From Watersipora subatra (taxonomy: Eukaryota > Bryozoa > Gymnolaemata > Cheilostomatida > Watersiporidae), in assembly GCF_963576615.1 (NCBI RefSeq), contig NC_088708.1, positions 5,084,001-5,148,000 on the forward strand: 64,000 bases of DNA, read 5' to 3'. The notes beneath the pieces are model-generated. The model did not search any database and was not told the origin of the DNA. It saw nothing but the letters and a program-made list of their open reading frames with translations. The position numbers and the translations under genes were made by a program. This document shows positions 13,801 through 22,449 of this stretch, piece after piece. Within the stretch, counting starts at the first letter, position 1. Every line of letters starts with the position of its first letter.

Positions 13801-15148
13801 GTAAATTGACATACGAGCTCAGTCTCGGAACGCATTAAGCTCGTAAGTTGAAGTATGACTGTATATATGACTCTCATAATAGTCAGCTAATAATGTTATA
13901 TATGACTCTAGTAATAGTCAACTAATAATATTATATATGAATATGACTCTAGTAATAGTCAGCTAATAATGTTATATATGACTCTAGTAATAGTCAGCTA
14001 ATAATGTTAAGATCTTGAGATATTTCATCTTATGCTAATTGGTAACAGTATTTTTATGTCGATTTCATGGCACTGCTCGTGTTTCCTTACAATAGTATTC
14101 TGATTAAAGTCAAGTATTCACGGAAATACTGTAATATAAGGCTTGCCAATATTTGCCCTTTAGAAATAGAACATATTTTATGACACTACCTAGTACTGAG
14201 CCTGATAAATATGGTGTCTAGTAATCATCCGATGATCAAATAATAATTATTATATGCAGATAATGACAACTAATCAATCACCTTACTTAGGTAAAGTTGA
14301 TGAGGTCGAGTGAAAGTCATGTACCTATTACTGACTATTTTTACATTTAAGATAGATCGTTCTTTACAATTAAAAATTTTGACGTTTATATATGTCAAAC
14401 ACCATCGGATAATAGTCACACAATACCCTACACAATATACTTACGATACAATACTCGTCGCAAACCTGACCCTTGCTGGGCCATAATCAACACCCACTAT
14501 AAAGTACTTGATACTTGCCATACAGTGTGCAATACTTGACACGAAGCAATCAAGTTTTACCTTACAGTACCATCACTTACCATACAGTATCTGATACTTA
14601 CTATACAGTACTAGATACTCTGCATACAGTAACCATCACTTACCTTACAGTACCTGAAACTTTTATACTGTATGCAACACTTACACTACCATACTAATAC
14701 TTGCCATGCGGGATGCAATACATGTCATGTAGGATGCAATATTTGCCATGTAGGATGCAATACTTGCCATGTAGGATGCAATACTTTTCATGTAGGATGC
14801 AATATTTGCCATGTAGGATGCAATATTTGCCATGTAGGATGCAATACTTGCCATGTAGGATGCAATATTTGCCATATAGGATGCAATACTTGCCATGTAG
14901 GATGCAATATTTGCCATGTGGGATGCAATGCTTTCAATAGGTTGTCATTTCTATCATTTAGAAATGTCCCAACAGTTGAATACCAGAGAGCTAGGACATT
15001 CAAAGGTCGCAAGGCTCCGATGTCCGGTCAAATTACCCTCATTCACCCTTTCAATCCATTTGCGGCTGAAACGAAAAATTTATCACCACACACGGGCAGC
15101 ACTAAGAACAGAGGTGAAAAGAGCAATACCTGCAAAAGACAGCAGTAA
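4875..15148 (+). CDS. Six-exon gene, microtubule-inner-protein-like, 472 aa
   Basis: Six exons splice with matching phases: 4875-5004, 6336-6499, 10832-11562, 11889-11966, 12296-12424 and 14962-15148 (TAA), 1419 nt in all. The start ATG at 4875 has an in-frame TAA three codons upstream. Short aromatic/proline motifs are spread along the protein: WYKFTDWTHPYYHRSEGQ (exon 2), FGHYASIYKPPRKHE (exon 3), GIPGYSGHVPES and SYQTSYRDIF (exon 5), and HPFNPF near the C-terminus. GYSGHVP-type and SYRDxF-type motifs are characteristic of proteins lining ciliary and sperm doublet microtubules (FAM166/CIMIP and SPMIP families), so an axonemal role is inferred; SPMIP7 (SPATA48) is one candidate but I could not verify it. 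Exon 3 encodes a long Ser/Gln/Asn-rich, probably disordered middle part. No signal peptide or membrane segment is seen. An AATAAA lies at 15192, 44 bp after the stop. Exons 3 and 6 begin only ~20-30 bp after tandem arrays, so array changes could affect splicing. Confidence 0.75.
7376..7525 (+). repeat. Possible tRNA-derived SINE with shared 3' tail
   Basis: A box A-like TGGCTAGCACAATG (~7380) and a box B-like GATCAAATCTTC (~7413) stand about 35 bp apart, as in tRNA-derived SINEs. The following tail (CAAGATTTTAATAGCTA ... CACAAACTTTGAGA..TATATACAT) recurs at ~39895-39980, which supports a dispersed family. The promoter boxes are degenerate, so the class is tentative. Confidence 0.35.
7574..8772. 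mobile_element. 1.2-kb inverted-repeat element, non-autonomous
   Basis: The ~85-bp segment 7574-7658 (starting TATTCTAAATGTGTATAA) is repeated in inverted orientation at 8687-8772. The shared core includes ATGATAGTATTATCAGAA and TTGTATAAG.TATACCTGTTC, about 85% alike by eye. Between the arms there is no coding frame, only AT-rich sequence and (TA)n tracts (8400-8660). This structure suggests a non-autonomous DNA transposon. Target duplication and superfamily are not clear. It lies in intron 2 of the microtubule-inner-protein-like gene. Confidence 0.6.
8788..8880. repeat. Short tandem repeat of ~40-bp units
   Basis: The motif ATAGCTATGACAG(A)GGG(G)AGATAGCAACAC followed by (A/G)TCATAG is repeated about two and a half times. 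It adjoins the right arm of the inverted-repeat element. No coding content. Confidence 0.6.
9380..9915. repeat. 18-bp minisatellite, about 29 copies
   Basis: The unit is AGTAACAACAGAGGGGAG with a few substitutions (AATATA, GATTGT and AGTACC variants). The unit length is a multiple of three and lacks stops, so several frames are open across the array (for example an ESNNRG hexapeptide repeat on +). It lies inside intron 2 of the microtubule-inner-protein-like gene, and the open frames are a by-product of periodicity. Confidence 0.9.
10251..10813. repeat. 16-bp minisatellite, about 35 copies
   Basis: The unit is AGCTGATATAGATAAC with mostly T/C variation (GATACAG versus GATATAG). It ends about 18 bp before the acceptor of exon 3 of the surrounding gene (AG at 10830-10831). 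Periodicity of 16 nt gives a 48-nt (16-residue) repeating frame on the - strand that is not a gene. The core GCTGATATAG also appears in the 55-bp array at 17.7-19.5 kb. Confidence 0.9.
12440..14010. repeat. 35-bp minisatellite split by a transposon
   Basis: Units built on ATATATGACTCTAGTAATAG followed by TCAGCTAATAATGTT occur at 12440-12630 and resume at 13862-14010. The interruption is the Tigger-like element, which inserted at a TA inside a unit. The array lies in the last intron of the microtubule-inner-protein-like gene. Confidence 0.85.
12631..13861 (+). mobile_element. Degenerate Tigger/pogo-like DNA transposon
   Basis: Terminal inverted repeats CAGT(A/C)ATACTTCAACTTACGAG at 12631 and 13861 are flanked by TA target duplications, as expected for the Tc1/mariner superfamily, pogo branch. 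The + frame at 12910-13070 encodes a CENP-B/pogo-type helix-turn-helix start (KKQMITVDIKRKNIEKYAK, then VIQLARQYDRN). A piece further on (~13145-13190) reads AGDSVTETMLCEKAG, a typical following segment. A stop and frameshifts separate the pieces and no DDE domain is recognisable. The 1.23-kb copy is dead. Confidence 0.85.
14515..14935. repeat. Degenerate CAGTA-type repeats and a 21-bp minisatellite
   Basis: Positions 14515-14690 carry irregular copies of (A)TACAGTAnnnnATACTT. From 14700 to 14935 there are about 11 copies of TGCCATGTAGGATGCAATACT. The array stops about 25 bp before the acceptor of the last exon of the surrounding gene (AG at 14960-14961). Several frames are open through the array because 21 is a multiple of three; this is not coding evidence. 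Confidence 0.85.
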
Positions 15149-15473
15149 CTATTCCTGGTTGGCACTGCATCGATAATAATTTGCTAAATTAAATAAACAC
15201 AACTCTGTTCGACATGTCCCATTCAGAAAATACTGATGAGCATCAACTAGGCAGTACGCAAGTAATTAGGTCGTATATGCTTTCAGCATTGTATCGCTTC
15301 TCGGCTGATAAGCAAGGACCAATGGCATGTTCCAAGCCGAAGAAATGTTTGGTTTCTTTTGGGCTCATTTTATTGAGTGTGATCAAACAGCAGTATCTCG
15401 TACAGTTCTGATCAGTTCAATAAATGATATTTTATAAGAAAAATAGCAAAATGTAAATGCTAGTGAAGCTATA

Positions 15474-15597
15474 TACAGTGCTGCAGTGAGGAGGCACATG
15501 ATAGTGCCTATCTGTACAATAACCAAGCGCTGCTATACAGTGCTGCAGTGAGGAGGCACACGATAGTGCCTATCTGTACAATAACCAAGCGTTGCCT
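15474..15597. repeat. Tandem duplication of ~63 bp
   Basis: The segment beginning AGTGCTGCAGTGAGGAGGCA is present twice back to back with few mismatches. Within each copy AGGCAC(A/C)..GATAGTGCCT forms a short palindrome. It lies in the convergent intergenic space between the + gene ending at 15148 and SNRPA1. Confidence 0.8.
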
Positions 15598-15831
15598 GAG
15601 TATGGCCAACATCACTCATCCATCTCCTCCACCGTGTCTATAAGCATACAAGAAGTAATGAATAGATATATGCATTGCAAAGAAGCAATAAAATAGAAAA
15701 AAACGACTATAAAGAGGCGAATGAAAACTTAAAAGTCACCATTACTTTACTGAGTACCAAAGTAGTTGATTAAACTGTATCAAGTTTTTATTATTCTACT
15801 GCTAGTAAACGCCTAAGTGAGCATAGGCATT

Positions 15832-16288
15832 GTGTGTGTGTGTGTGTGTGTGGTGTGTGTGTGGTGTGTGTAGAGTGTGTGTGGTGTGTGTGTGGTGTGT
15901 GTAGAGTGTGTGTGGTGTGTGTGTGGAGTGTGTGTGGTGTGTGGAGTGTGTGTGGTGTGTGTGTGGTGTGTGTGTGTGGTGTGTGTGTGTGGTGTGTGTA
16001 GAGTGTGTGTGGTGTGTGTGTGGTGTGTGTAGAGTGTGTGTGGTGTGTGTGTGGAGTGTGTGTGGTGTGTGTGTGTGGAGTGTGTGTGGTGTGTGTGTGG
16101 AGTGTGTGTGGAGTGTGTGTGGAGTGTGTGTGGTGTGTGTGTGGTGTGTGTGTGGAGTGTGTGTGGAGTGTGTGTGGAGTGTGTGTGGAGTGTGTGTGGA
16201 GTGTGTGTGGAGTGTGTGTGGTGTGTGTGTGTGGTGTGTGTGTGGAGTGTGTGGTGTGTGTGGTGTGTGTGTGTGTGGTGTGTGTGTA
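15832..16288. repeat. GT-rich mini/microsatellite
   Basis: About 450 bp made of GTGTGTGTGG(T/A) and GTGTGTGTAGA variants. All apparent reading frames here are artefacts. On the - strand it reads (CA)n-rich and begins directly after the predicted SNRPA1 stop codon, so it would be part of that gene's 3' UTR. A - strand AATAAA lies just beyond it at ~15787-15792. Confidence 0.92.
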
Positions 16289-19200
16289 TCAAGTGAGAAC
16301 TGCAGAGGAGAAGTGAGCACACCTAGTGAGAAATACAGATATGTGCATATGTTGTGAGCAATACAGAGGAAATGAGGGCATAAATAAGAGAAAGAACTTA
16401 CAATTACTAGCTAATTTTTTTATATTATTATATATTTTAAGATAAGTCACAATGAGAGTTGTCTTGCCCTTGGTTTAAAAGGTAACACGCGGGAGGCCCA
16501 GCCTACCATCTCCAAACACTTTATACTTTGACATTTATATTGACAGAGTCATTCATTTTATGTAACGATGAAATAACAAGGTTTGCGGGCTGTAAGAAAT
16601 GACAGATGATTAACAGACTCACCAGTCCCTTTTCCATTGGTCAGACCAGGCACCTGGTTTACTGCAAGCATTGCCTGTAGTCTCTCCACTTCACCCAGTG
16701 TTTTAGCAGAAGATATTGCTTTCTACAAAAGAGCATGACTAGTCAAACCACTACCCCTGTTGGCTGCAACAATTGAGGTAACATAAGTATGGACAGATGT
16801 GTTTTTACCTGAGGCAACACATGCAGAAGCATGTGTGATACTAGCTAATACACCAGATAGCCAAACAACACAAATCTAAATGTCAACGAGCGGTAAGTGC
16901 CAGAACCTAAGAGCTTAAAAGTACGCAAAGAGAATGTCCAGGTACCCTGATAGCCTCTTCACGCTCTCTGTCTTGCTTGGAGGAGGGTTTCTTTACATCT
17001 AAACCCGCACCAGGCACAAAAGTCTTTGATCGTTTGCCAATATTTGTAGCCAGTTCCGCACCTTTTTTCCCCTTGAACAATGACTTGGCCTGCTTTCTCT
17101 CCTAAACCAACATAAAGCATAATTGTGACATAAATTGTCAAAGGCTGTCTTACAGCCAGTATGATTGATATAATAATGTGAATATGAAAAATGTCAAGTT
17201 AATTTAGGCATGCAAGATGTGAAACTATCAAAAAACAGAAATACAACAAAATGACTGAAAATGGGTATTGCAGACCTGATTGGAGTTGCCTTCCATCACC
17301 GAGTTTGCAAGAGTTGTCTTTTATCACACACAACATTCAGCTTACATGTATTGAAAGAAGCCAGCTCTAGTCTCTATTCTTTGAAGTCACTCATTCAAGA
17401 AATAACATTTTATTAACAACACTATTAGGGAAAGACGGGCAACCATTTTGTCAGACCAGCCACTAAAGGGACTAACCTTTTCTTTTATCTTTGCAAAGTC
17501 CAGTATTCTCAGCTGGGGTAGCTTATTGATCACATACTGCCTGTAGTGTAGCTTAGTCGTCACCGGATTGCCTAGCAAACTACAACAATATGGCAGGAGG
17601 TTTGAGATGTTCACTATAGGCTGAATGAAGTAGATATTCATTGCTGTAAAGACGAGCCATGCGATCTTGGGAAGACAAAACCTGGGATAAAAAATTGCAC
17701 CATATCTTAAAGTAAGCTGATATAGCGATACAAAACCTAGGATAAAGAATTGTACCATATCTTAAAGTAAGCTGATATAGCGATACAAAACCTGGGATAA
17801 AGAATTGTACCATATCTTAAAGTAAGCTGATATAGCGATACAAAACCTGGGATAAAGAATTGTACCATACCTTAAAGTAAGCTGATATAGCGATATAAAA
17901 CCTAGGATAAAGAATTGTACCATATCTTAAAGTAAGCTGATATAGCGATACAAAACCTAGGATAAAGAATTGTAACATATCTTAAAGTAAGCTGATATAG
18001 CGATACAAAACCTAGAATAAAGAATTGAACCAGACCTTAAAGGTTGACTTGCAACAAAATTCACAGTACAGTTATTTGGTATCAAAAGATTCACCATGTC
18101 TTACTCTGTTGTGTTGTAAGTGCCAAATATGTGGAAATGTGATTACAAGCTCTTAAAAGCTCAAAAGCGAAAAGCCGCCATAGATTGGAATCTCTTTATT
18201 CTGATGACGTAACCACGGAATTTAGTTATTGTCTTGTCACGTATGTTCTCATGTGAATTGAGCGGTCAATACAAAGCTCAATATAAAACTTATCGTAGTA
18301 CTAGTTTATGACAAACACTTCGGGTTTTACCTAAAACTCCGTATCAAATATAGATGCTCGCTACTTTACAGTTTTGTTACGGCATTATTCAATCGTCAAG
18401 TCGTAATCTGATCATGTGGCCCAATACTTCGCAAATAATTGTTGCAGCACTTTTCGATTATCACAGGTGACCAACAGGCTCGTCATGATTATTAGACAAT
18501 GATATGTACTCATTCGAGCTAAGGTTAAAAAGTTTAACGATTTTTTACGGTAAGTTATAAGATATCAGTGCTAAAAGTGACAGCCTTACAATGACAATAA
18601 AACAGACGCGTAAGAACAATAGACATAGTTTTATTGAATGCGTGAAGTATATTTGTGAAAATATTTCGACGAATAAGGTTGCAAGAAAGTGTAAACAGAA
18701 ACCATTTCGCACAACTACATCACATTTGAGCCGTTTTGGAAAGAGAATCCAAACTACGGCAGTTTCGTGTGGCTGCGATTTTCTGTTCGTTTTTGAGCTT
18801 TTAAGAGCTTGTAATCACATTTCCACATATTTTGCACCTACAACACAACAGAGTAAGACATGGTGAATCTTTTCATATCAAATAACGGTAATGTGAAGTT
18901 GGTTGCAAGCCAACCTTTAAAGTAAGCTGATATAGCGATACAAAACCTAGAATAAAGAATTGTACCATATCTTAAAGTAAGCTGATATAGCGATACAAAA
19001 CCTAGAATAAAGAATTGTACCATATCTTAAAGTAAGCTGATATAGCGATACAAAACCTAGAATAAAGAATTGTACCATATCTTAAAGTAAGCTGATATAG
19101 CGATACAAAACCTAGAATAAAGAATTGTACCATATCTTAAAGTAAGCTGATATAGCGATACAAAACCTAGAATAAAGAATTGCACCATATCTTAAAGTAA

Positions 19201-22064
19201 GCTGATATAGCGATACAAAACCTAGAATAAAGAATTGTACCATATCTTAAAGTAAGCTGATATAGCGATACAAAACCTAGGATAAAGAATTGCACCATAT
19301 CTTAAAGTAAGCTGATATAGCGATACAAAACCTAGAATAAAGAATTGTACCATATCTTAAAGTAAGCTGATATAGCGATACAAAACCTAGAATAAAGAAT
19401 TGTACCATATCTTAAAGTAAGCTGATATAGCGATACAAAACCTAGAATAAAGAATTGTACCATATCTTAAAGTAAGCTGATATAGCGATAACATCAATCT
19501 ATATCATACATTGCAAGTGTTACAGAAGTTCATGGCAAAAGCATGGACGGTAATATATAATGACACGACAGAATGGGCATATTTGCTAAACTTGTCTCGT
19601 ACTATTATATTACACAATATTTATTATTATAGCATTAAAAATGTGAATATTAGTATTTCATCCATTTTTATATGGGCCTACTACATGGTTCATTTGCTTA
19701 ACAATATACGTTCAAATTGTGGATGAATTATATTGGATTGACGCAAAAGCAGTGTCTACTGTTTCTAGTCAACATGCAATGATTTTCAGTTGGACTTAGT
19801 GGAAAGACTACTAAAAGGTCGTTTTCATCATGGTGATCAACTCTTAGTGTCTGCATCGCTAGTAATATCAACAATCAATGCCATTTTGCTGACCTTGCTT
19901 TACTCTCATTTAAATTGTTCCTTGATTTGATTTAACCAGTTGATAGCATTAACCAAAGTAAACGAGTACAAATTGCTAGCAAGAGAGCTGAAGTGAACAA
20001 AAAATAAACGGATTTTGTTACACTGACCATAAATAAGTAGGAACGCAGAACCTTGTCATTCAACAAGCATAACAAAACAGCGAAGGAACTTTATAAAGAC
20101 ATAAGTATTTTCTTTGTACAAATATGTGAAGGTACCTGAGACACTCGAGGTTAGGGAGGGTGGCAAGAACATCAAGATCACCGAGCTCCTGCATGTTATT
20201 GTTGGTGAGAATGATTGACTCTATATTGGGAATACTCTCCTCTAGGTTCTCTCCGATACGTCTGCAACAAATTATAAAACTAAATGCCAGAGAATCGAGT
20301 GTAGTTGTTAGTAACAGCAAAATCTCATTAGGAAGCACTCCAGTGGTAGATTAAATATAATGCTTGAACCTACAAACAGGATTTATTAAAACTAGCATCT
20401 TACATCACCTTGTTGCTAATTAATATAATTATATTTACATCACTTTGTTGTTGCGATTAAATATATACTTACATCACCTTGTTGTTGCTATTTAATATAT
20501 ACTTACATCACCTTGTTGTTGCTATTTAATATATACTTACATCACCTTGTTGTTACTAATTAATATATACTTACATCACCTTGTTGTTGCTAATTAATAT
20601 ATTTTTTAGTCTCTTTAGATATGGAAAACCATCCAATTTTCTTATTTCATTGTCTGACAGATCCATAGTATCAAACTGATCCTAAAAATAAGCAATGAGT
20701 CAGAGGTGAATATCAATTAAAATACCAATTAGAACGAATGCAACAATTACACACAACAAACATAGTTAACTCAGGTAATTAATGCTAACATGATTAGACC
20801 TATTCATTTATTGCTTCAACATCACTTCCTACCTAGCTCTTCTATATAAGTTTCATATGCAACCGAGACAAATCTCATCCATTCTGCAAGAGTTAACTCT
20901 CCTTATATCCTATCTTTGGGTGCTCAGCGTACAAAAATTTTAAATTACAATAAAACTTCAAACCTATGTGATGTTGTAAGCATATTGTTTTACACCAAGC
21001 TGTCATGGTGACATAATTACACCTAAATTACACCATAAAGACACCGTTCTATGTCATTTTGCATTGGAGACATTGGTGAGGTTGGGCATAATCTACTTTA
21101 AACAACTGTACTTGAGTAGATGACTTGAATAGTGTGCTAAGGAAGGTGTATCTCAAATATTAAGTAATATTGCCTTCTATCGTAGACCAGCATAAAGCGA
21201 ATGCCAAAACAATTTTGAATCAGACATCTAATTGATTTATATATTGTACTTGAATCGAATGATGACACTTCTAAGAATCACGGTTGAAATGATAAGTCAG
21301 TAATACCAAAATCTATTTTTGAACGCATCAGCGTTCACTACAATGAATTTCACAGAAGACCTTCTTGACATTTATTTATGACTACGTTCACCTTTACGTC
21401 CAAATATAAACTAAATCAAAACTAAAATTATAGTAACCTATACCTTGCCCTCGATCATTGAAACATGCGAATAATGATTACCTAGACATGTTAGTCAACT
21501 ATTCTCAGTACTAAAATAGAACTTGAAATGGTTCAAGCTAAAATACTAATCGAAAACGCAACAGACACTCAAATTAGCATTTGCCACTCTCTTATAATCG
21601 GAGCTAGTTTTAATAACAGCAGCCCATGGTAGAGTCATTTGACCGATCTATTAACAAAATTACGGTTATATTAATTTATTCATATTTAACAGTAATTTGA
21701 AAAATTACAGCTAAACTAAAATAGCATAAATAGGCCAACCGTACGTACCAAAGTAGCTCCCAGATTCTCAATGACCGGAATCTTGTAACCTAAACGATGA
21801 AATAAAAGTGAACAAAGTTTAATTACGATTATATTAAATTATTGTGAGCAGATTGTGAACCGTACTATAACGTTTACTATAACTACTTGATAAATTCTCA
21901 AACTAATTGAACTATAAACTATGAATTGTGAAATATAATAAAAAGTGGTAGACTGCTTGTTGTAGTTGATTGTAGTTCTTACCTCGAAAATCTATTTCAC
22001 GATCTTTGACTGGGTTTGTGTAAGAAGCACATTGTTCAATAAGCTCTGGAGAAAGCTTAACCAT
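16289..22064 (-). CDS. SNRPA1: U2 small nuclear ribonucleoprotein A'
   Basis: Structural partner of U2B'' in the U2 snRNP; together they bind U2 snRNA stem-loop IV during spliceosome assembly in the nucleus. Coding exons on the - strand: 22064-21983, 21789-21749, 20681-20575, 20261-20136, 17579-17477, 17101-16946, 16722-16623 and 16299-16289 (726 nt, 241 aa; human is 255). All phases match. The start reads MVKLSPELIEQC, followed by RGYKIPVIENLGAT, the leucine-rich repeats (DLSDNEIRKLDGFP, ILTNNNMQELGDLD, LSLLGNPVTTKLHYR), the LRR cap (QLRILDFAKIK), RSKTFVPGAGL, and a C-terminal helix AISSAKTLGEVERLQ. All are diagnostic of the family. The last exon adds only VLT-stop after a strong acceptor (CTTCTCCTCTGCAG) and is the least certain part. 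Intron 4 holds a 55-bp minisatellite and a TTAA-flanked MITE; intron 3 starts with an array of repeated donor sites. Confidence 0.92.
17668..19490. repeat. 55-bp minisatellite in SNRPA1 intron, split by a MITE
   Basis: Units run CTTAAAGTAAGCTGATATAG, then CGATACAAAACCTAGAATAA, then AGAATTGTACCATAT. About 6 copies lie at 17668-18040 and about 10 at 18917-19490. The gap is exactly the TTAA-flanked element 18041-18916. Every unit carries a TTAA, and the element sits at one of them. Units are highly alike, which suggests recent expansion. Confidence 0.92.
18041..18916 (+). mobile_element. piggyBac-like MITE, copy 1 (TTAA target)
   Basis: The element starts AGGTTGACTTGCAACAAAAT and ends with the inverted counterpart (GGTTGCAAGCCAACCT). 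TTAA lies at both edges (18037-18040 and 18917-18920). Terminal inverted repeats extend over about 150 bp. The 876-bp body contains an open frame at 18591-18866 that runs into the right terminal repeat and has no transposase features. A second copy in opposite orientation is at 29049-29926. The TTAA duplication points to piggyBac-type mobilisation, which is inferred. Confidence 0.85.
20397..20610 (-). repeat. Tandem array of six exon-end/donor-site units in SNRPA1
   Basis: On the - strand the last bases of SNRPA1 exon 3 (AGCAACAACAAGGTGAT) and the donor GTAAGTATATATTA are repeated about six times with a 33-35-nt period. The reading frame selects the exon-proximal copy (exon end at 20575), because exon 4 begins with A and restores the I-R-I-G leucine-rich-repeat sequence. 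At least four downstream copies keep GGTGAT|GTAAG. Using any of them would add about 34 nt per unit, shift the frame and include TAA/TAG. Confidence 0.88.
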
Positions 22065-22449
22065 GTTTAGCTAAACAAATAGATAAATTTTGTCAAAATT
22101 TGCTGCGTTTTATGAATACGATAAAAAGACGATAAATGAAGATAATTCGAAAAGTTACCATTTATTAGGCCAAGTGAATAAAAAAGAATTTTCTTAAAAT
22201 TACGGAAGCTTTTTGTGAAGCTTCGTAAAGGTATAATGAAAGAATATAAATCTACAGGCTAAATGTCGCATGGCTAATGCTGAGGCATACAAGCTATTGT
22301 TTCGCTTATTAATGTTTAACATCAAATATATTACATATTTATAATTGCAAATTAAAAAAATTAATAAATTATTTAATAAGTTTATTAATAATTTTTGTTA
22401 GTTTGGTTAAACACGAACGAAACAATGCTTTGAATTTTCTGTATTACAC
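22065..22449. promoter_or_regulatory. Putative bidirectional promoter SNRPA1 / PLEKHA8
   Basis: The two start codons face away from each other, 385 bp apart. No canonical TATA box is placed convincingly for either gene. The spacing is typical of divergent housekeeping gene pairs with a shared promoter, which is an inference. The segment is AT-rich, with no other feature seen. Confidence 0.5.

Noticed and set aside
14700..14935. CRISPR-like regular repeats
   Set aside because: Units are contiguous without unique spacers and lie in an animal intron; the array is a minisatellite.
15802..16357. His/Thr-rich and Cys/Val-rich open frames
   Set aside because: They are GT/CA repeat artefacts open in five frames.
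16480..16515. Alternative last exon of SNRPA1 (after GATGGTAG)
   Set aside because: The acceptor lacks a pyrimidine tract and the encoded tail is longer and unlike the family; the acceptor at 16300-16301 is much stronger.
18591..18866. 91-residue open frame as a possible transposase or host gene
   Set aside because: It runs into the MITE's right terminal repeat, lacks any transposase motif and is not kept open in the second copy.
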